Shown piece after piece: positions 16,964-26,400 of a stretch of 42,372 nucleotides of DNA. The stretch comes from Reyranella massiliensis 521 (GTDB lineage Bacteria > Pseudomonadota > Alphaproteobacteria > Reyranellales > Reyranellaceae), in NCBI GenBank assembly GCA_945862125.1, contig CAMAYC010000034.1, forward strand, positions 1 through 42,372, read 5' to 3'. Every line of letters begins with the position of its first letter. The first letter of the stretch is position 1. Made by a program: the position numbers and the translations under genes. Below the pieces are notes generated by a model. It did not search any database. It saw nothing but the letters and a program-made list of their open reading frames with translations, and was not told where the DNA came from.

Positions 16964-17391
16964 CCCGCGACGATGTAGGCTTTCAGCGCCTCGGCCTCGT
17001 GCCGGGTTTCCTCAAGCCGCCATTTGACCACGTCGCCGATCGACACGAGGCCGAGCAGTTCGCCGTGACGCACCACCGGCAGGTGGCGGAAACGGCCGCG
17101 GGTCATGGTCGCCATCACCTGGTCGATCGAATCGTCGGGATCGCAGGTCACGACATCGCGGGTCATGACCTGCCGGGCCGCGAGTTCGAGGGCCTTGTTG
17201 CCGTGGGTGGCCAGTGCACGCACCAAGTCACGTTCGGACACGATGCCAGCAATCGCGCCTTCCTGGTCGAGGACCAGCACCGAGCCGATGCGGCGGACGC
17301 TCAACTGCTGGGCGACCTGGGCGATCGACGTACCGGCCGTTACCGTGAAAACAAAACCGCCCTTCTGCGAAAGAATATCGGAGACGAACAT
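16960..17391 (-). CDS. CBS domain protein
   Basis: A 143-residue protein made of one CBS pair. The first CBS motif spans about residues 12-62 (VTAGTSIAQVAQQL, GIVSERDLVRAL) and the second 74-127 (MTRDVVTCDPDDSIDQVM, LLGLVSIGDVVKWRL). Such stand-alone pairs bind adenine nucleotides or NADH and sense energy or redox state. The start at 17391 has GAGGGGGG upstream. The stop overlaps the convergent small gene by four bases. Target protein unknown. Confidence 0.9.
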   Translation of the reverse strand: MFVSDILSQKGGFVFTVTAGTSIAQVAQQLSVRRIGSVLVLDQEGAIAGIVSERDLVRALATHGNKALELAARQVMTRDVVTCDPDDSIDQVMATMTRGRFRHLPVVRHGELLGLVSIGDVVKWRLEETRHEAEALKAYIVAG

Positions 17392-17473
17392 GGTTCCCCC
17401 CTCTTTTGGCAAATGATCAGGCAAGCAAGGCAACGCTGTGGCGCGGAGAAAGGTTGCGGGCCATAAAGCCCTG

Positions 17474-18199
17474 ATGAACGATGCCCCAATCAACTCGGCG
17501 GCGGCCCTCGTCCTCTTCTCCGGTGGCCAGGATTCCACCACTTGTCTGGCCTGGGCGCTAGAACGATTTGCGCATGTCGAGACGATCGCTTTCGACTATC
17601 GCCAGCGGCACAGAATCGAGCTGGATCAACGGCTTGTGGTTCTGGACGAGGTCCGGCGGCGCTTCCCGCAGTGGGCAAGTCGCCTGGGCGAGGACCACTT
17701 CATCGACATGGGCGTGCTCGGCCAGATCAGCGAGACCTCGCTCACGCGCAATGTCGCCTTCGAGGTGGAAAGGGATGGGCTGCCCAACACCTTCGTGCCG
17801 GGCCGCAATCTCCTGTTCTTCACCTTCGCCGCAGCCGTCGCCTGGCGGCGCGGGATCCGCAACCTGGTGGGCGGCATGTGCGAGACGGACTTCTCCGGCT
17901 ATCCGGACTGCCGCGACAACACCATCAAGGCGCTGCAGGTCACACTCAATCTCGGCATGGACAGGAGCTTCGTGCTGCACACGCCCCTGATGTGGCTCGA
18001 CAAGTCCGAGACCTGGGGGCTGGCCCAGAAGCTGGGTGGCACGCCCCTGGTCGACATCATCCTGGAACACACCCACACCTGCTATCAGAGCGAGCGCGGG
18101 CCACGCCATGACTGGGGCCGAGGGTGCGGCGAATGCCCCGCCTGCGCGTTGCGCAAGCGGGGCTATGTCGCGTGGCGCGAGGGCCGCAAGGTCGCCTAG
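17474..18199 (+). CDS. queC: 7-cyano-7-deazaguanine synthase QueC
   Basis: A 241-residue PP-loop ATPase that converts 7-carboxy-7-deazaguanine to preQ0, a precursor of queuosine in tRNA. The pyrophosphate loop SGGQDS is at 16-21. The VPGRNLLFF and [14 protein letters not shown] blocks and the C-terminal zinc site (HTCYQS then GCGECPAC) are complete. ATG 17474 fits the family N-terminus; a GTG at 17438 would add 12 residues. No queD, queE or queF is in the window. No preQ1 riboswitch could be seen in the 82-bp upstream gap. Confidence 0.95.
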   Translation: MNDAPINSAAALVLFSGGQDSTTCLAWALERFAHVETIAFDYRQRHRIELDQRLVVLDEVRRRFPQWASRLGEDHFIDMGVLGQISETSLTRNVAFEVERDGLPNTFVPGRNLLFFTFAAAVAWRRGIRNLVGGMCETDFSGYPDCRDNTIKALQVTLNLGMDRSFVLHTPLMWLDKSETWGLAQKLGGTPLVDIILEHTHTCYQSERGPRHDWGRGCGECPACALRKRGYVAWREGRKVA

Positions 18200-18732
18200 G
18201 AGCGGCCGCCGGCCATACGCTTGGCAACTTCGAGCTGTTCCTTGACCTTGGGGAATTGTGCCTGGGCGTAACGGCGCAAGGTGCCGTTGTCGCCGTTCTG
18301 CGAGTAGGCACCGAGCTGGTCCGCCGCATTCATGTGGCTGCCGACCTCGGCGTTGGCATAGGCGGTGTCGAACGCCGGTCCCTGGAGTCCATTCAGGCGC
18401 TGCAGCACGGCCACCGTATCGGGATAGGCCGCGGGATCCGGCGCATAGGACACGCCGGCCTCGGAGCGCGACTTCACCAGAATCTCGGCCGCTTCGCTGT
18501 GTTCGGCGATCATGCGGGTCGCGAAACCGCGCACGATCTCGTTGCCCGACTTTGCAAGCGCCATGCGGCCGGCGGCGATTTCGTAGTCGTTGAAGTTCTG
18601 GGCCCAGCCGACAAAGCGAGCGTCTGGCAGGGCATCGACGGCGTGGGCACTCGACACGAAGGCGGTCGAGACATAGGCGGCCGGAACGGCCGTCAGGGCG
18701 AATTTCAGGGCAGCGCGGCGAGCGATCAGCAT
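18196..18732 (-). CDS. DUF4142 family exported protein
   Basis: A 178-residue protein with a possible Tat-type signal ([15 protein letters not shown], cleavage near SAHA-V). The mature part is a helical DUF4142 domain: [36 protein letters not shown], and a C-terminal amphipathic helix. These proteins look ferritin-like but usually lack a proven metal site. Its stop overlaps the queC stop by four bases on the opposite strand (convergent). Function unknown; relatives are often stress-induced. Confidence 0.82.
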   Translation of the reverse strand: MLIARRAALKFALTAVPAAYVSTAFVSSAHAVDALPDARFVGWAQNFNDYEIAAGRMALAKSGNEIVRGFATRMIAEHSEAAEILVKSRSEAGVSYAPDPAAYPDTVAVLQRLNGLQGPAFDTAYANAEVGSHMNAADQLGAYSQNGDNGTLRRYAQAQFPKVKEQLEVAKRMAGGRS

Positions 18733-18820
18733 CTTGGGAATCTCCTAAAGGTGTGCCCTGATAACGCCCGCGGCCGGACCGGGTTCCCGACCGGCATAAG
18801 ACCTGCTAGGAGCGCCGAAT

Positions 18821-19402
18821 ATGACGACGTTCCGAAAGAAGGCCGAGGCCCTCGCCTATTTCCTGGCGTTCATCGCCTGCATTCCCATTGCCAACTGGAT
18901 GATCGGCAACGTCGGCACGGTCTGCGTGGCGCAAGGACCCTGTCTGGTGCCGGTGTGGCCGTGGGGCCCTGGCGGGCATCAGCTGATGGCGCCCTCGGGG
19001 GTGCTGATAATCGGCCTTGCCCTGGTGCTGCGCGACCTCGTGCAGCGCCGGCTCGGCCGTTCGGTGGCGATCACCGCGATCGTGGCCGGAGCGGCGCTGT
19101 CGGGCGCCGTCGCGCCGCCGCAGCTGATCGTGGCGTCGGCGGCGGCCTTCCTGCTCTCGGAACTGGCCGACTTTGCCGTCTACACGCCCCTGCAATCGCG
19201 TGGCCTGGTGCTGGCCGTGCTGGCGAGCAGCGTGGTGGGCCTCGTCGTCGACAGCGTGCTCTTCCTGTGGCTGGCCTTCGGCAGCCTCGACTATGTCGCG
19301 GGCCAGATTCTCGGCAAACTATGGATGGTGCTGCTGGCGCTGCCGGTCGTGCACTGGATCCGCAAGCGCGAGATCGCCAGCAAGACCGTCGTCCTGCAGT
19401 AG
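18821..19402 (+). CDS. VUT family queuosine-precursor transporter
   Basis: A 193-residue membrane protein with about six helices and family marks GLALVLRDLVQRRLGR, AAAFLLSELADFAVYTPLQ and VVDSVLFLWLAFGSL. This is the COG1738/VUT (YhhQ) family, which imports preQ0 or preQ1 for queuosine synthesis. AGGAG lies 7-11 bases before ATG 18821. It sits about 620 bp downstream of queC, separated by the convergent DUF4142 gene, so synthesis and salvage of the same precursor are neighbours. Confidence 0.88.
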   Translation: MTTFRKKAEALAYFLAFIACIPIANWMIGNVGTVCVAQGPCLVPVWPWGPGGHQLMAPSGVLIIGLALVLRDLVQRRLGRSVAITAIVAGAALSGAVAPPQLIVASAAAFLLSELADFAVYTPLQSRGLVLAVLASSVVGLVVDSVLFLWLAFGSLDYVAGQILGKLWMVLLALPVVHWIRKREIASKTVVLQ

Positions 19403-19409
19403 GCCTCCG

Positions 19410-19856
19410 ATGTCCGCCGCCCTGCTCTCCCTCGACGACCGCGTCGCGGTCGCCGGCCAGCTCAAGCCGGACGACATGGCCGAGATCGCCGCCGCAGGCT
19501 ATGTCGCGGTGGTGAACAACCGGCCCGACGACGAGGCCCTGTTCGGCCAGCCACGGACCGCCGACCTCCGCCAAGCCGCCGAAGCGGCGGGACTCGTATT
19601 CCTCGACCTGCCCTTCTCCGGTCCGCGCGCCACGCCCGCGCAGGTACGCGCCTTCGCCGGGCTGCTCGCCGAACGGCCGGGCCGTGTCGTGGCCTTCTGC
19701 AAGAGCGGCATGCGATCGGCCCTGTTGTGGGGCGCCGCCGCGATCGCCTCAGGCCGGTCGCTCGACGAGGTCCTGGCCGCCGCCATGCGGGCGGGGCAGA
19801 ACCTCGAGCCCCTCGGCGACACGATGGTGGCACTAGCCCAATCCTCGAACGCCTGA
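19410..19856 (+). CDS. DUF442/TIGR01244 phosphatase- or sulfurtransferase-like protein
   Basis: A 148-residue protein with a dual-specificity-phosphatase-like fold. The active loop is FCKSGMRSALLW with Cys97 and Arg102, the C-x4-R form of the TIGR01244 family found next to beta-lactamase-like sulfur dioxygenases. Upstream landmarks are VAGQLKPDDM and VVNNRPDDEA. It starts 7 bp after the transporter stop and is probably cotranscribed. Roles proposed for the family include sulfide or persulfide handling; none is shown here. Confidence 0.87.
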   Translation: MSAALLSLDDRVAVAGQLKPDDMAEIAAAGYVAVVNNRPDDEALFGQPRTADLRQAAEAAGLVFLDLPFSGPRATPAQVRAFAGLLAERPGRVVAFCKSGMRSALLWGAAAIASGRSLDEVLAAAMRAGQNLEPLGDTMVALAQSSNA

Positions 19857-19948
19857 GGGCGGCACGCGCCTGACGAAAGTCTCGGCTTGCACGCCGGACG
19901 CCTCCGCCCCTTAATCGCCCGTCTATTTGCCCTCTGGGAGAGTCCGCG

Positions 19949-20779
19949 ATGATCAAGTCCGTTCTGGCCGTGTCCGAAGGCGGTCCCGATGCCACCATGT
20001 CGTTCCGCCTGGCCGTCCGCGTGGCTGCCAACTTCGACGGAACCGTGGACGCGCTTCACCTGCCGGTCGGTCCCGCGGGCGGCATGGTCGGCGGCCTGGC
20101 CATGAGCGGCGAGGCGATGCCGCTGCTGATCGATGTCGACGACGAGCGGCTGGAGGAGCGCGCCAAGGAATCCGAGCGCGCCTACAAGGAGATCGTGGCC
20201 CCGACCAAGGGCGCCACCTATACCGCGGCCAAGACCGCCACCCTCGATACGCTGGTGGCGATGGGCCGTTGCTCGGACATCGTGGTGCTGGGCCGCCCCG
20301 GCGCCGATCCCGAGAACGTGGCGCCGGCGACCGTCGAGGCCGCCATCTACGAATGCGCCCGCGCCGTCATGATCGCGCCGCCCACGGCCGCGACGGGCGT
20401 ATTCGGCTCGGTGATCGTGGCGTGGAACGGCAGCTTCCAGGCCGCGCGCGCCGTCGAATACGCCCTGCCGTTCCTCAAGGCCGCGTCCAAGGTCACGATC
20501 CTGGTGGCGGGCAGCAAGCCCGACGATGTCGGCGCCTCCTACCTCGCGCGCAATCTCGGCCGGCACGGGATCACCTCGACCATCGACGCCATCGATCCCG
20601 GCATCGTGTCGGGCCGTGCCCGCGGCCGCGCCCTGCTCGACTACACGCACGGCAAGGGCGCCGACCTGCTGGTCATGGGCGCCTATGGCCGCGGCCAGGT
20701 GTTGAGCTTCCTCGGTCTCGGCGGCGCCACCGGCAAGGTGATCTCGTCCTGCCGCGTGCCCCTGCTGATGGCGCACTAA
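19949..20779 (+). CDS. Tandem universal stress protein
   Basis: A 276-residue protein with two Usp domains (about 1-145 and 150-276). The second half keeps the ATP-binding pattern GAYGRGQVLSFLGLGGAT, while the first has a degenerate site (VLGRPGADPENVAPAT). Usp proteins are induced by starvation, hypoxia or other stresses in many bacteria. It has its own leader with GGGAG before ATG 19949. No FixK-type box was seen in the upstream 90 bp, unlike the stress module downstream. Confidence 0.9.
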   Translation: MIKSVLAVSEGGPDATMSFRLAVRVAANFDGTVDALHLPVGPAGGMVGGLAMSGEAMPLLIDVDDERLEERAKESERAYKEIVAPTKGATYTAAKTATLDTLVAMGRCSDIVVLGRPGADPENVAPATVEAAIYECARAVMIAPPTAATGVFGSVIVAWNGSFQAARAVEYALPFLKAASKVTILVAGSKPDDVGASYLARNLGRHGITSTIDAIDPGIVSGRARGRALLDYTHGKGADLLVMGAYGRGQVLSFLGLGGATGKVISSCRVPLLMAH

Positions 20780-20783
20780 GCCT

Positions 20784-22202
20784 TCAGGGACAGGCGCCGG
20801 CTTCCTGAGTCACCACGTCGGCGTCGGCACAGGCGCTGCAGGCATTGCCGTAGGTCTTGCGGCTGCCGTCACGGCGCAGCCCGCAGGCGGGCCGGTAGTC
20901 GCGGGTGCACATCTGCGGCCGCGGATCGGCACAGCGCCCGCCAGCGACGGGCAGCGATTCCGGCGCGAGCTCGGCCCGTGTCATCAGAAACGTGAACGGC
21001 TGGGCGCGATAGTCGCTCAACGTGCCGACGATGGAGATGCCGGAGCCGACGGCGGGCAGCGGGCTGAGCGGACGTGCCATCATCACAACGAGGTCGGCGG
21101 TGTTGGCAGCCTGGCTTTCATCGGTGATCGCCGCCTCGAGGCGGTCGGGCGTGGCCGAAATCACCTTCACCGGAATCTTGAGGCGCGTGCCGCTGCCCTT
21201 CTGCCTGTCGAGGATCGCCTGCCAGACCTTCTCCGCCGCCACCTTGTTGGCGGCCGTCGTGTCGCGATGGCGCAGCACCAGCGCCCAATTGGCAAAGGAC
21301 AGCGTCGCGGGATCGTTGTCCTCGACCAGCACCAGCGCGGCCTCGGGCGGCGTCAGCATGCGTGGGATCGACTTGGCGAAACCGTCCGGCGGCGCACGCT
21401 CGCCGGCCACGACGCGCGCGACCAGCTCGGCCCAGCCCTCTTCACTGCCGCGATAGACGCGATAGCGGGAGCGGACATAGCGGTCGATGTCGTTGGCCGC
21501 CGCATCGTTCTTCGTTGCGCGCGCAATCGCGATCGCGCGCGCCGCGTACCAGAAGCCCGTGGCGTCGAGGGGCGTGCCCTCGAGTTGCGCGACCGCGAGC
21601 TGATAGACGTCCTGGAGATTGTCGGGCTCGGCCGCGACCGATTGGCGATAGTGGCGTCGCGCCCTGTCGTAGTCCTTGGCCTGCAGCGCCACGAACCCCA
21701 GGGTGCCGTGGAAGACTCCCGCCATCTGCTCCTTGGTTCGCGCGAAGGCTGCATCGGTGAGCGCGATTGGCTTCTGCCACTTGGGCAGCACCGCCAGGCC
21801 GCGCTCGGCCGCGGCGACCGCCGGCGCAAGCGCCGCGGCATCGCCCGATGCGGCGCGCATGCGCCCGGCATAGGCCCGGTTGCCCAGTGCCCGCACATTG
21901 TCGGGATCGAACTGCAGCAGCTTGGCCGCGACGAAATCGGCCTTGGCCGGCTGGCCAGCGGCATGCCAGGCGGCGATCGCCTGCTCGTGGGCTTCGGTCT
22001 TGAGGATGGTGTTGGGGTACCACGCGATGAAGACCTCCATCGCCGTGGCGCGCTTGGCGGCATCGCGCGTGTTGAGCGCCGTCATGTAGGAGTCGTATTC
22101 GGCGGGATTGGCGAAGCTGTTCCGCGTCTGGGCGGAAAGACCCGGGGCCGCAAAGGCGAGCGCCAGCGCCAGAATAAGACAAAACCAGCGCCTCACTGCC
22201 AT
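20784..22202 (-). CDS. Secreted TPR-like protein with C-terminal Kazal-type domain
   Basis: A 472-residue exported protein with a signal peptide of about 24 residues (ending GLSAQ). The middle (about 30-250) is helical with TPR-like units such as AKLLQFDPDNVRALGNRAY and AKDYDRARRHYRQSVAAEPDN. The last 49 residues (424-472) hold six cysteines at 424, 432, 440, 455, 458 and 471, with CTRDYRPACG and TYGNAC, the Kazal pattern of serine protease inhibitors. It is convergent with the Usp gene and divergent from the efflux operon. Protease inhibition in the periplasm is inference. Confidence 0.82.
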   Translation of the reverse strand: MAVRRWFCLILALALAFAAPGLSAQTRNSFANPAEYDSYMTALNTRDAAKRATAMEVFIAWYPNTILKTEAHEQAIAAWHAAGQPAKADFVAAKLLQFDPDNVRALGNRAYAGRMRAASGDAAALAPAVAAAERGLAVLPKWQKPIALTDAAFARTKEQMAGVFHGTLGFVALQAKDYDRARRHYRQSVAAEPDNLQDVYQLAVAQLEGTPLDATGFWYAARAIAIARATKNDAAANDIDRYVRSRYRVYRGSEEGWAELVARVVAGERAPPDGFAKSIPRMLTPPEAALVLVEDNDPATLSFANWALVLRHRDTTAANKVAAEKVWQAILDRQKGSGTRLKIPVKVISATPDRLEAAITDESQAANTADLVVMMARPLSPLPAVGSGISIVGTLSDYRAQPFTFLMTRAELAPESLPVAGGRCADPRPQMCTRDYRPACGLRRDGSRKTYGNACSACADADVVTQEAGACP

Positions 22203-22287
22203 TACACCCCTCCTTTCCCGCCCGGAAATACAGTGACCGTTTTGTCGAATTAAGGCAGTGTCCCGACGTTACGGACGACTGGGGGCG

Positions 22288-23436
22288 ATGACAATGCGAG
22301 AGCAGCGTTTACGGGTTTTGGCGCTTCTCGGGGCAGCTCTGGGGGCAGCTCTGGGGGCGGCACTTCTCGGCCTGCCGGCTGGCGCCCAGCAGGGTGCCCC
22401 TCCTCCCGCCGTGCTGGTCCAGCCCGCCGAGCTGAAGCCGATCGCCGATCAGGCCGAGTTCATCGGCCGGGCCGCCGCGGTCGACAAGGTCGAGCTGCGC
22501 GCCCGGGTCAAAGGTTTCCTCGGCCCTCGCAAGTTCAGCGACGGCGACCTGGTGAAGGAAGGCCAGGTCCTGTTCACCATCGAGCCCGAGCCCTACCAGG
22601 CCGCGGTCGACCAGAAGGTGGCTCAGCGCGACGCCGCCAAGGCCGCTCTCGCCAACGCCGAGGTCCAACTCACGCGCGCCGAAGAGCTGCTGCGCAGCCG
22701 GACCGGCACCCAGGTAACCTACGACCAGCGCCTGTCGGAACAGCTCCAGGCCAAGGCCCAGCTGGAAGACGCCGCAGCCCAGCTGCGCGACGCCCAGATC
22801 CAGCTCTCCTACACCGAGATCAAGTCGCCGATCGCCGGCCGCGTCGGCCGTGCCGCGGTCTCGCCGGGCAACATCGTCGGCCCCGATTCGGGCGTGCTCG
22901 CCACGGTGGTCAGCGAGAGCCCGATCCGCGTGCTGTTCTCCATCACCCAGCGCGAATTGCTCGATGCCCGGCGCGACTCGGGAACATCGGGCGATGGGCT
23001 CGTCGTGCGGCTGCGGCTGGCGGACGGCAGCCTCTACAAGGACAAGGGCAAGCTCGACTTCATCGACGTCACTGCCGACGCCAAGACCGACGGCCAAGTG
23101 GTGCGCGCAGTATTCGACAACAAGGAAGGCCTGCTGACCGACGGCCAGACGGTGCGCGTGATCGTCGAAGGCGAGAAGGTCCCGACCGTGGTCGCCGTGC
23201 CGCAGGCCGCGATCGCCCAGGACCAGAGCGGTCCTTATCTCTTCATCGTCAACGACAAGAACGTGGCGGAGCAGAAGCGCATCAAGGTCGGCGTTGCGCG
23301 CGACGGGCTGGTTGCCGTCACCGAGGGGCTGAAGGCCGGCGAGCGTGTCATCGTCCAGGGCCAGCAGCGCGTCCGGCCGGGCATGACGGTCAATCCCAGC
23401 GTGGCACCGCCCTCGGCCTCGACGCAGAAGCAGTAA
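22288..23436 (+). CDS. RND efflux periplasmic adaptor subunit
   Basis: A 382-residue membrane fusion protein of the AcrA/MexA family, linking the inner-membrane pump to an outer-membrane channel. It has a signal peptide with a repetitive GAAL core, then a lipoyl half-motif (RARVKGFLGPRKFSDGDLV), a coiled-coil hairpin (about 110-180), the second lipoyl half (TEIKSPIAGRVGRAAVSPGN) and beta-barrel and proximal domains. No lipobox Cys is seen at the cleavage site. ATG 22288 has GGGGG just upstream; ATG 22294 is a close alternative. The permease starts 3 bp after its stop. Confidence 0.92.
   Translation: MTMREQRLRVLALLGAALGAALGAALLGLPAGAQQGAPPPAVLVQPAELKPIADQAEFIGRAAAVDKVELRARVKGFLGPRKFSDGDLVKEGQVLFTIEPEPYQAAVDQKVAQRDAAKAALANAEVQLTRAEELLRSRTGTQVTYDQRLSEQLQAKAQLEDAAAQLRDAQIQLSYTEIKSPIAGRVGRAAVSPGNIVGPDSGVLATVVSESPIRVLFSITQRELLDARRDSGTSGDGLVVRLRLADGSLYKDKGKLDFIDVTADAKTDGQVVRAVFDNKEGLLTDGQTVRVIVEGEKVPTVVAVPQAAIAQDQSGPYLFIVNDKNVAEQKRIKVGVARDGLVAVTEGLKAGERVIVQGQQRVRPGMTVNPSVAPPSASTQKQ
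22330..22365 (+). repeat. 12-bp in-frame tandem repeat in signal-peptide region
   Basis: GGGGCAGCTCTG occurs twice exactly (22330-22341 and 22342-22353) followed by a decayed third copy (22354-22365). It encodes repeated Gly-Ala-Ala-Leu in the hydrophobic core of the adaptor's signal peptide. Slippage would change core length by four residues without a frameshift. Confidence 0.7.
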
Positions 23437-23439
23437 GTC

Positions 23440-26400
23440 ATGACGATCTCGTCGCTGTTCATTCGCCGGCCGCGGCTGGCTTTCGTCGTCTCCACCGTCA
23501 TCACCATCGCCGGCATCATCGCCATGACGGCGATGCCGGTGGCGCAGTTCCCCGACATCGTGCCGCCGCAGGTCCGCGTCACCGCGACCTATCCCGGCGC
23601 CTCGGCCCAGGCGGTCGAGGAAAGCGTGGCGCAGGTGATCGAGGCCCAGGTGAACGGCGTCGAGCGCATGCTCTACATGAAATCGACGTCGGGCGGCGAC
23701 GGCAGCTACACGCTCACCGTCAGCTTCGAGGTCGGCTCCAATCCCGACATCAACACCGTCAACGTCAACAACCGCGTCAACCAGGCGATAGCCCTGCTGC
23801 CGCCCGAAGTGCAGCGGCTGGGCGTCACCACCAAGAAGCAATCCTCGGCGCTCCTGCAGGTGGTTGCGGTCTATTCGCCCAAGGGCACACGCGACGAGCT
23901 GTTCCTGTCGAACTTCTCGACCATCACGCTGCTCGACACGCTGCGCCGCGTGCCCGGCGTCGGCGACGCCACGCTGTTCGGCGCGCTCGACTATTCGATG
24001 CGCGTCTGGCTCAACCTCGACCGCATGTCGAGCCTCGACATCACGCCCGACGACGTGGTCAAGGCGGTCCAGGCGCAGAACGTCCAGGCCGCCGTCGGCC
24101 TGGTCGGCGCGGCACCACTGCTCGACGACGTCGGCTTCCAGATCAACATCACCACCCAGGGCCGCCTGACGACGGTCGAGGAATTCGAGAACATCGTGGT
24201 GCGCGCCATCTCCACGGGTGCGCTGGTCAGGGTCAAGGACATTGCCCGGGTCGAACTCGGGGCCAAAACCAGGGACCAGATCGGCCGCTACAACGGCAAG
24301 CCGGCCTCGGGCATCCAGATCTACCAGCTGCCCGGCGCCAATGCGCTGGCCACCGCCAAGGGCGTGCGCGACGCCATCAAGGCGCTGGAGCCGCGCTTTC
24401 CCGACGATGTCGCCTACAACGTCATGTACGACACGACGGTGTTCGTGGCCGCCACGATCGAGAGCGTGATCCACACGCTGATCGAGGCCTTCGTGCTGGT
24501 GGCCATCGTCGTCTTCATCTTCCTCGGCAACCTGCGCGCCACGATCATTCCCATCATCGCCGTGCCGGTGGCCCTGGTCGGCACCTTCGCCGTCATGCTG
24601 GCGCTGGGCATGTCGGCCAATACCGTCTCCCTGCTGGCGCTGGTGCTGGCGATCGGCATCGTGGTCGACGACGCCATCGTCGTGGTCGAGGCGGTCGAGC
24701 ACATCCTCGAGCACGAGCCCAACCTCACGGTGGCCGAAGCCACCGAGAAGGCGATGACCCAGGTCACCGGGCCGATCATCGCCATCACCCTGGTGCTGCT
24801 GTCGGTCTTCATCCCGACCGCCTTCATCCCCGGCATCTCCGGCCAGCTCTATTCCCAGTTTGCCGTGGCCGTTTCGGTCTCGATGGTGATCTCGGCGATC
24901 AATGCGCTGTCGCTGTCGCCGGCGCTGTGCTCGCTGATCCTGCGCCACCGCAAGAAGCCGCGCGGCGTGATGGCCTGGCTCCAGAATGGCATCGACAAGA
25001 GCCGCGACGGCTATGTCCGTGTGGTCACCCCGATTGCCCGCCGCGGCTTCATCGCCCTGCTGCTGGTCGGTGGCTTCGTCGTGGCGACCGGCGGCATCGG
25101 CAGCCTGGTGCCGAGCGGCTTCCTGCCCGACGAGGACCAGGGCGCCTTCATGGCCGAGCTGCAGCTGCCCGACGCTGCCTCGACCAACCGCACGCTGGCC
25201 TCTCTGGAGGAGGTCGAGAAGACCATCGCCGGCCGGCCATGGATGCGGAGCATGTTCACGGTCAGCGGCTACAGCCTGATCGACGGCCTCGCCCTTCCCA
25301 ACCGCGCACTGGTCGTGGTCGAGCTGAAACCCTTTGCCGAGCGCAAGGACCCCAGCCTGTCCGTGTTCCAGGCGCTGAAGGAACTCAACATCGCGTTCAG
25401 CCAGATCGCCTCGGCCAACGTCTTCGCCTTCAACCTGCCGCCGATCATGGGGCTGGGCAATTCGTCGGGGTTCGAATTCGTGGTCCAGTCGCTGGCCGGC
25501 GCCACGGCAACCGATCTCGCGGCCGTGTCCCGCGGCCTGATGATCTCGGCGGCGGAAGTGCCGACGCTCACCGGCGTCTACACGACCTTCGGCGCCTCGA
25601 CGCCGCAAATCAACCTCAAGCTCGACCGCGAACGCGCCCAGGCGCTGGGCGTCAACATCGCCGACATCTTCTCGTCGATGCAGACGGCATTGGGCGGCAC
25701 CTATTCCAACGACTTCAACCTGTTCGGCCGCACCTGGCAGGTGAAGGTCCAGGCCGACGCCGCCGACCGCGGCACGATCAACGACGTCTTCCGGGTGCGC
25801 GTGCGCTCGTCGAACGGCGAATTGGTACCGCTGCAGGCGGTCGCCAACATCGAGCTGGTGACCGCGCCCAGTTCGATCGTGCGCTACAACAACCTGCGCT
25901 CGGTGGTGATGAACGGCGCGCCGGCGCCGGGCTATTCCTCCGGCGACGCCATTGCCGCCATGGAGAACCTCGCCAAGGCCACGCTCCCTGCCGGCTACGG
26001 CTACGAATGGACGGGCACGGCGCTGCAGGAAAAGGCGGCCAGCGGCCAGACCGGCTTCATCCTGGGTCTCGCCGTGGTCTTCGCCTACCTCTTCCTGGTC
26101 GGCCTCTACGAGAGCACGGCCATCCCGGTCGCCGCCCTTCTGTCGGTGACGGTCGGCCTGTTCGGCGCCATGGCGGCACTGTTCGTGAGCGGTCTCGACA
26201 ACAACATCTTCGCCCAGATCGGTATCGTCGTCCTGATCGCGCTCGCCGCCAAGAACGCCATCCTGATCATCGAGTTCGCCATGGCCGAGCGCGCCAGCGG
26301 CAAGGACATCGTGACGGCGGCAACCACTGCCGCGGCGCTGCGATTCCGCGCCGTGATGATGACCTCCTTCGCCTTCATCCTGGGCCTGGTGCCGCTGGTG

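Noticed and set aside
17392-17473. preQ1 riboswitch before queC
   Set aside because: No stem with a C-rich loop and A-rich tail characteristic of preQ1 aptamers could be found in the 82 bp.
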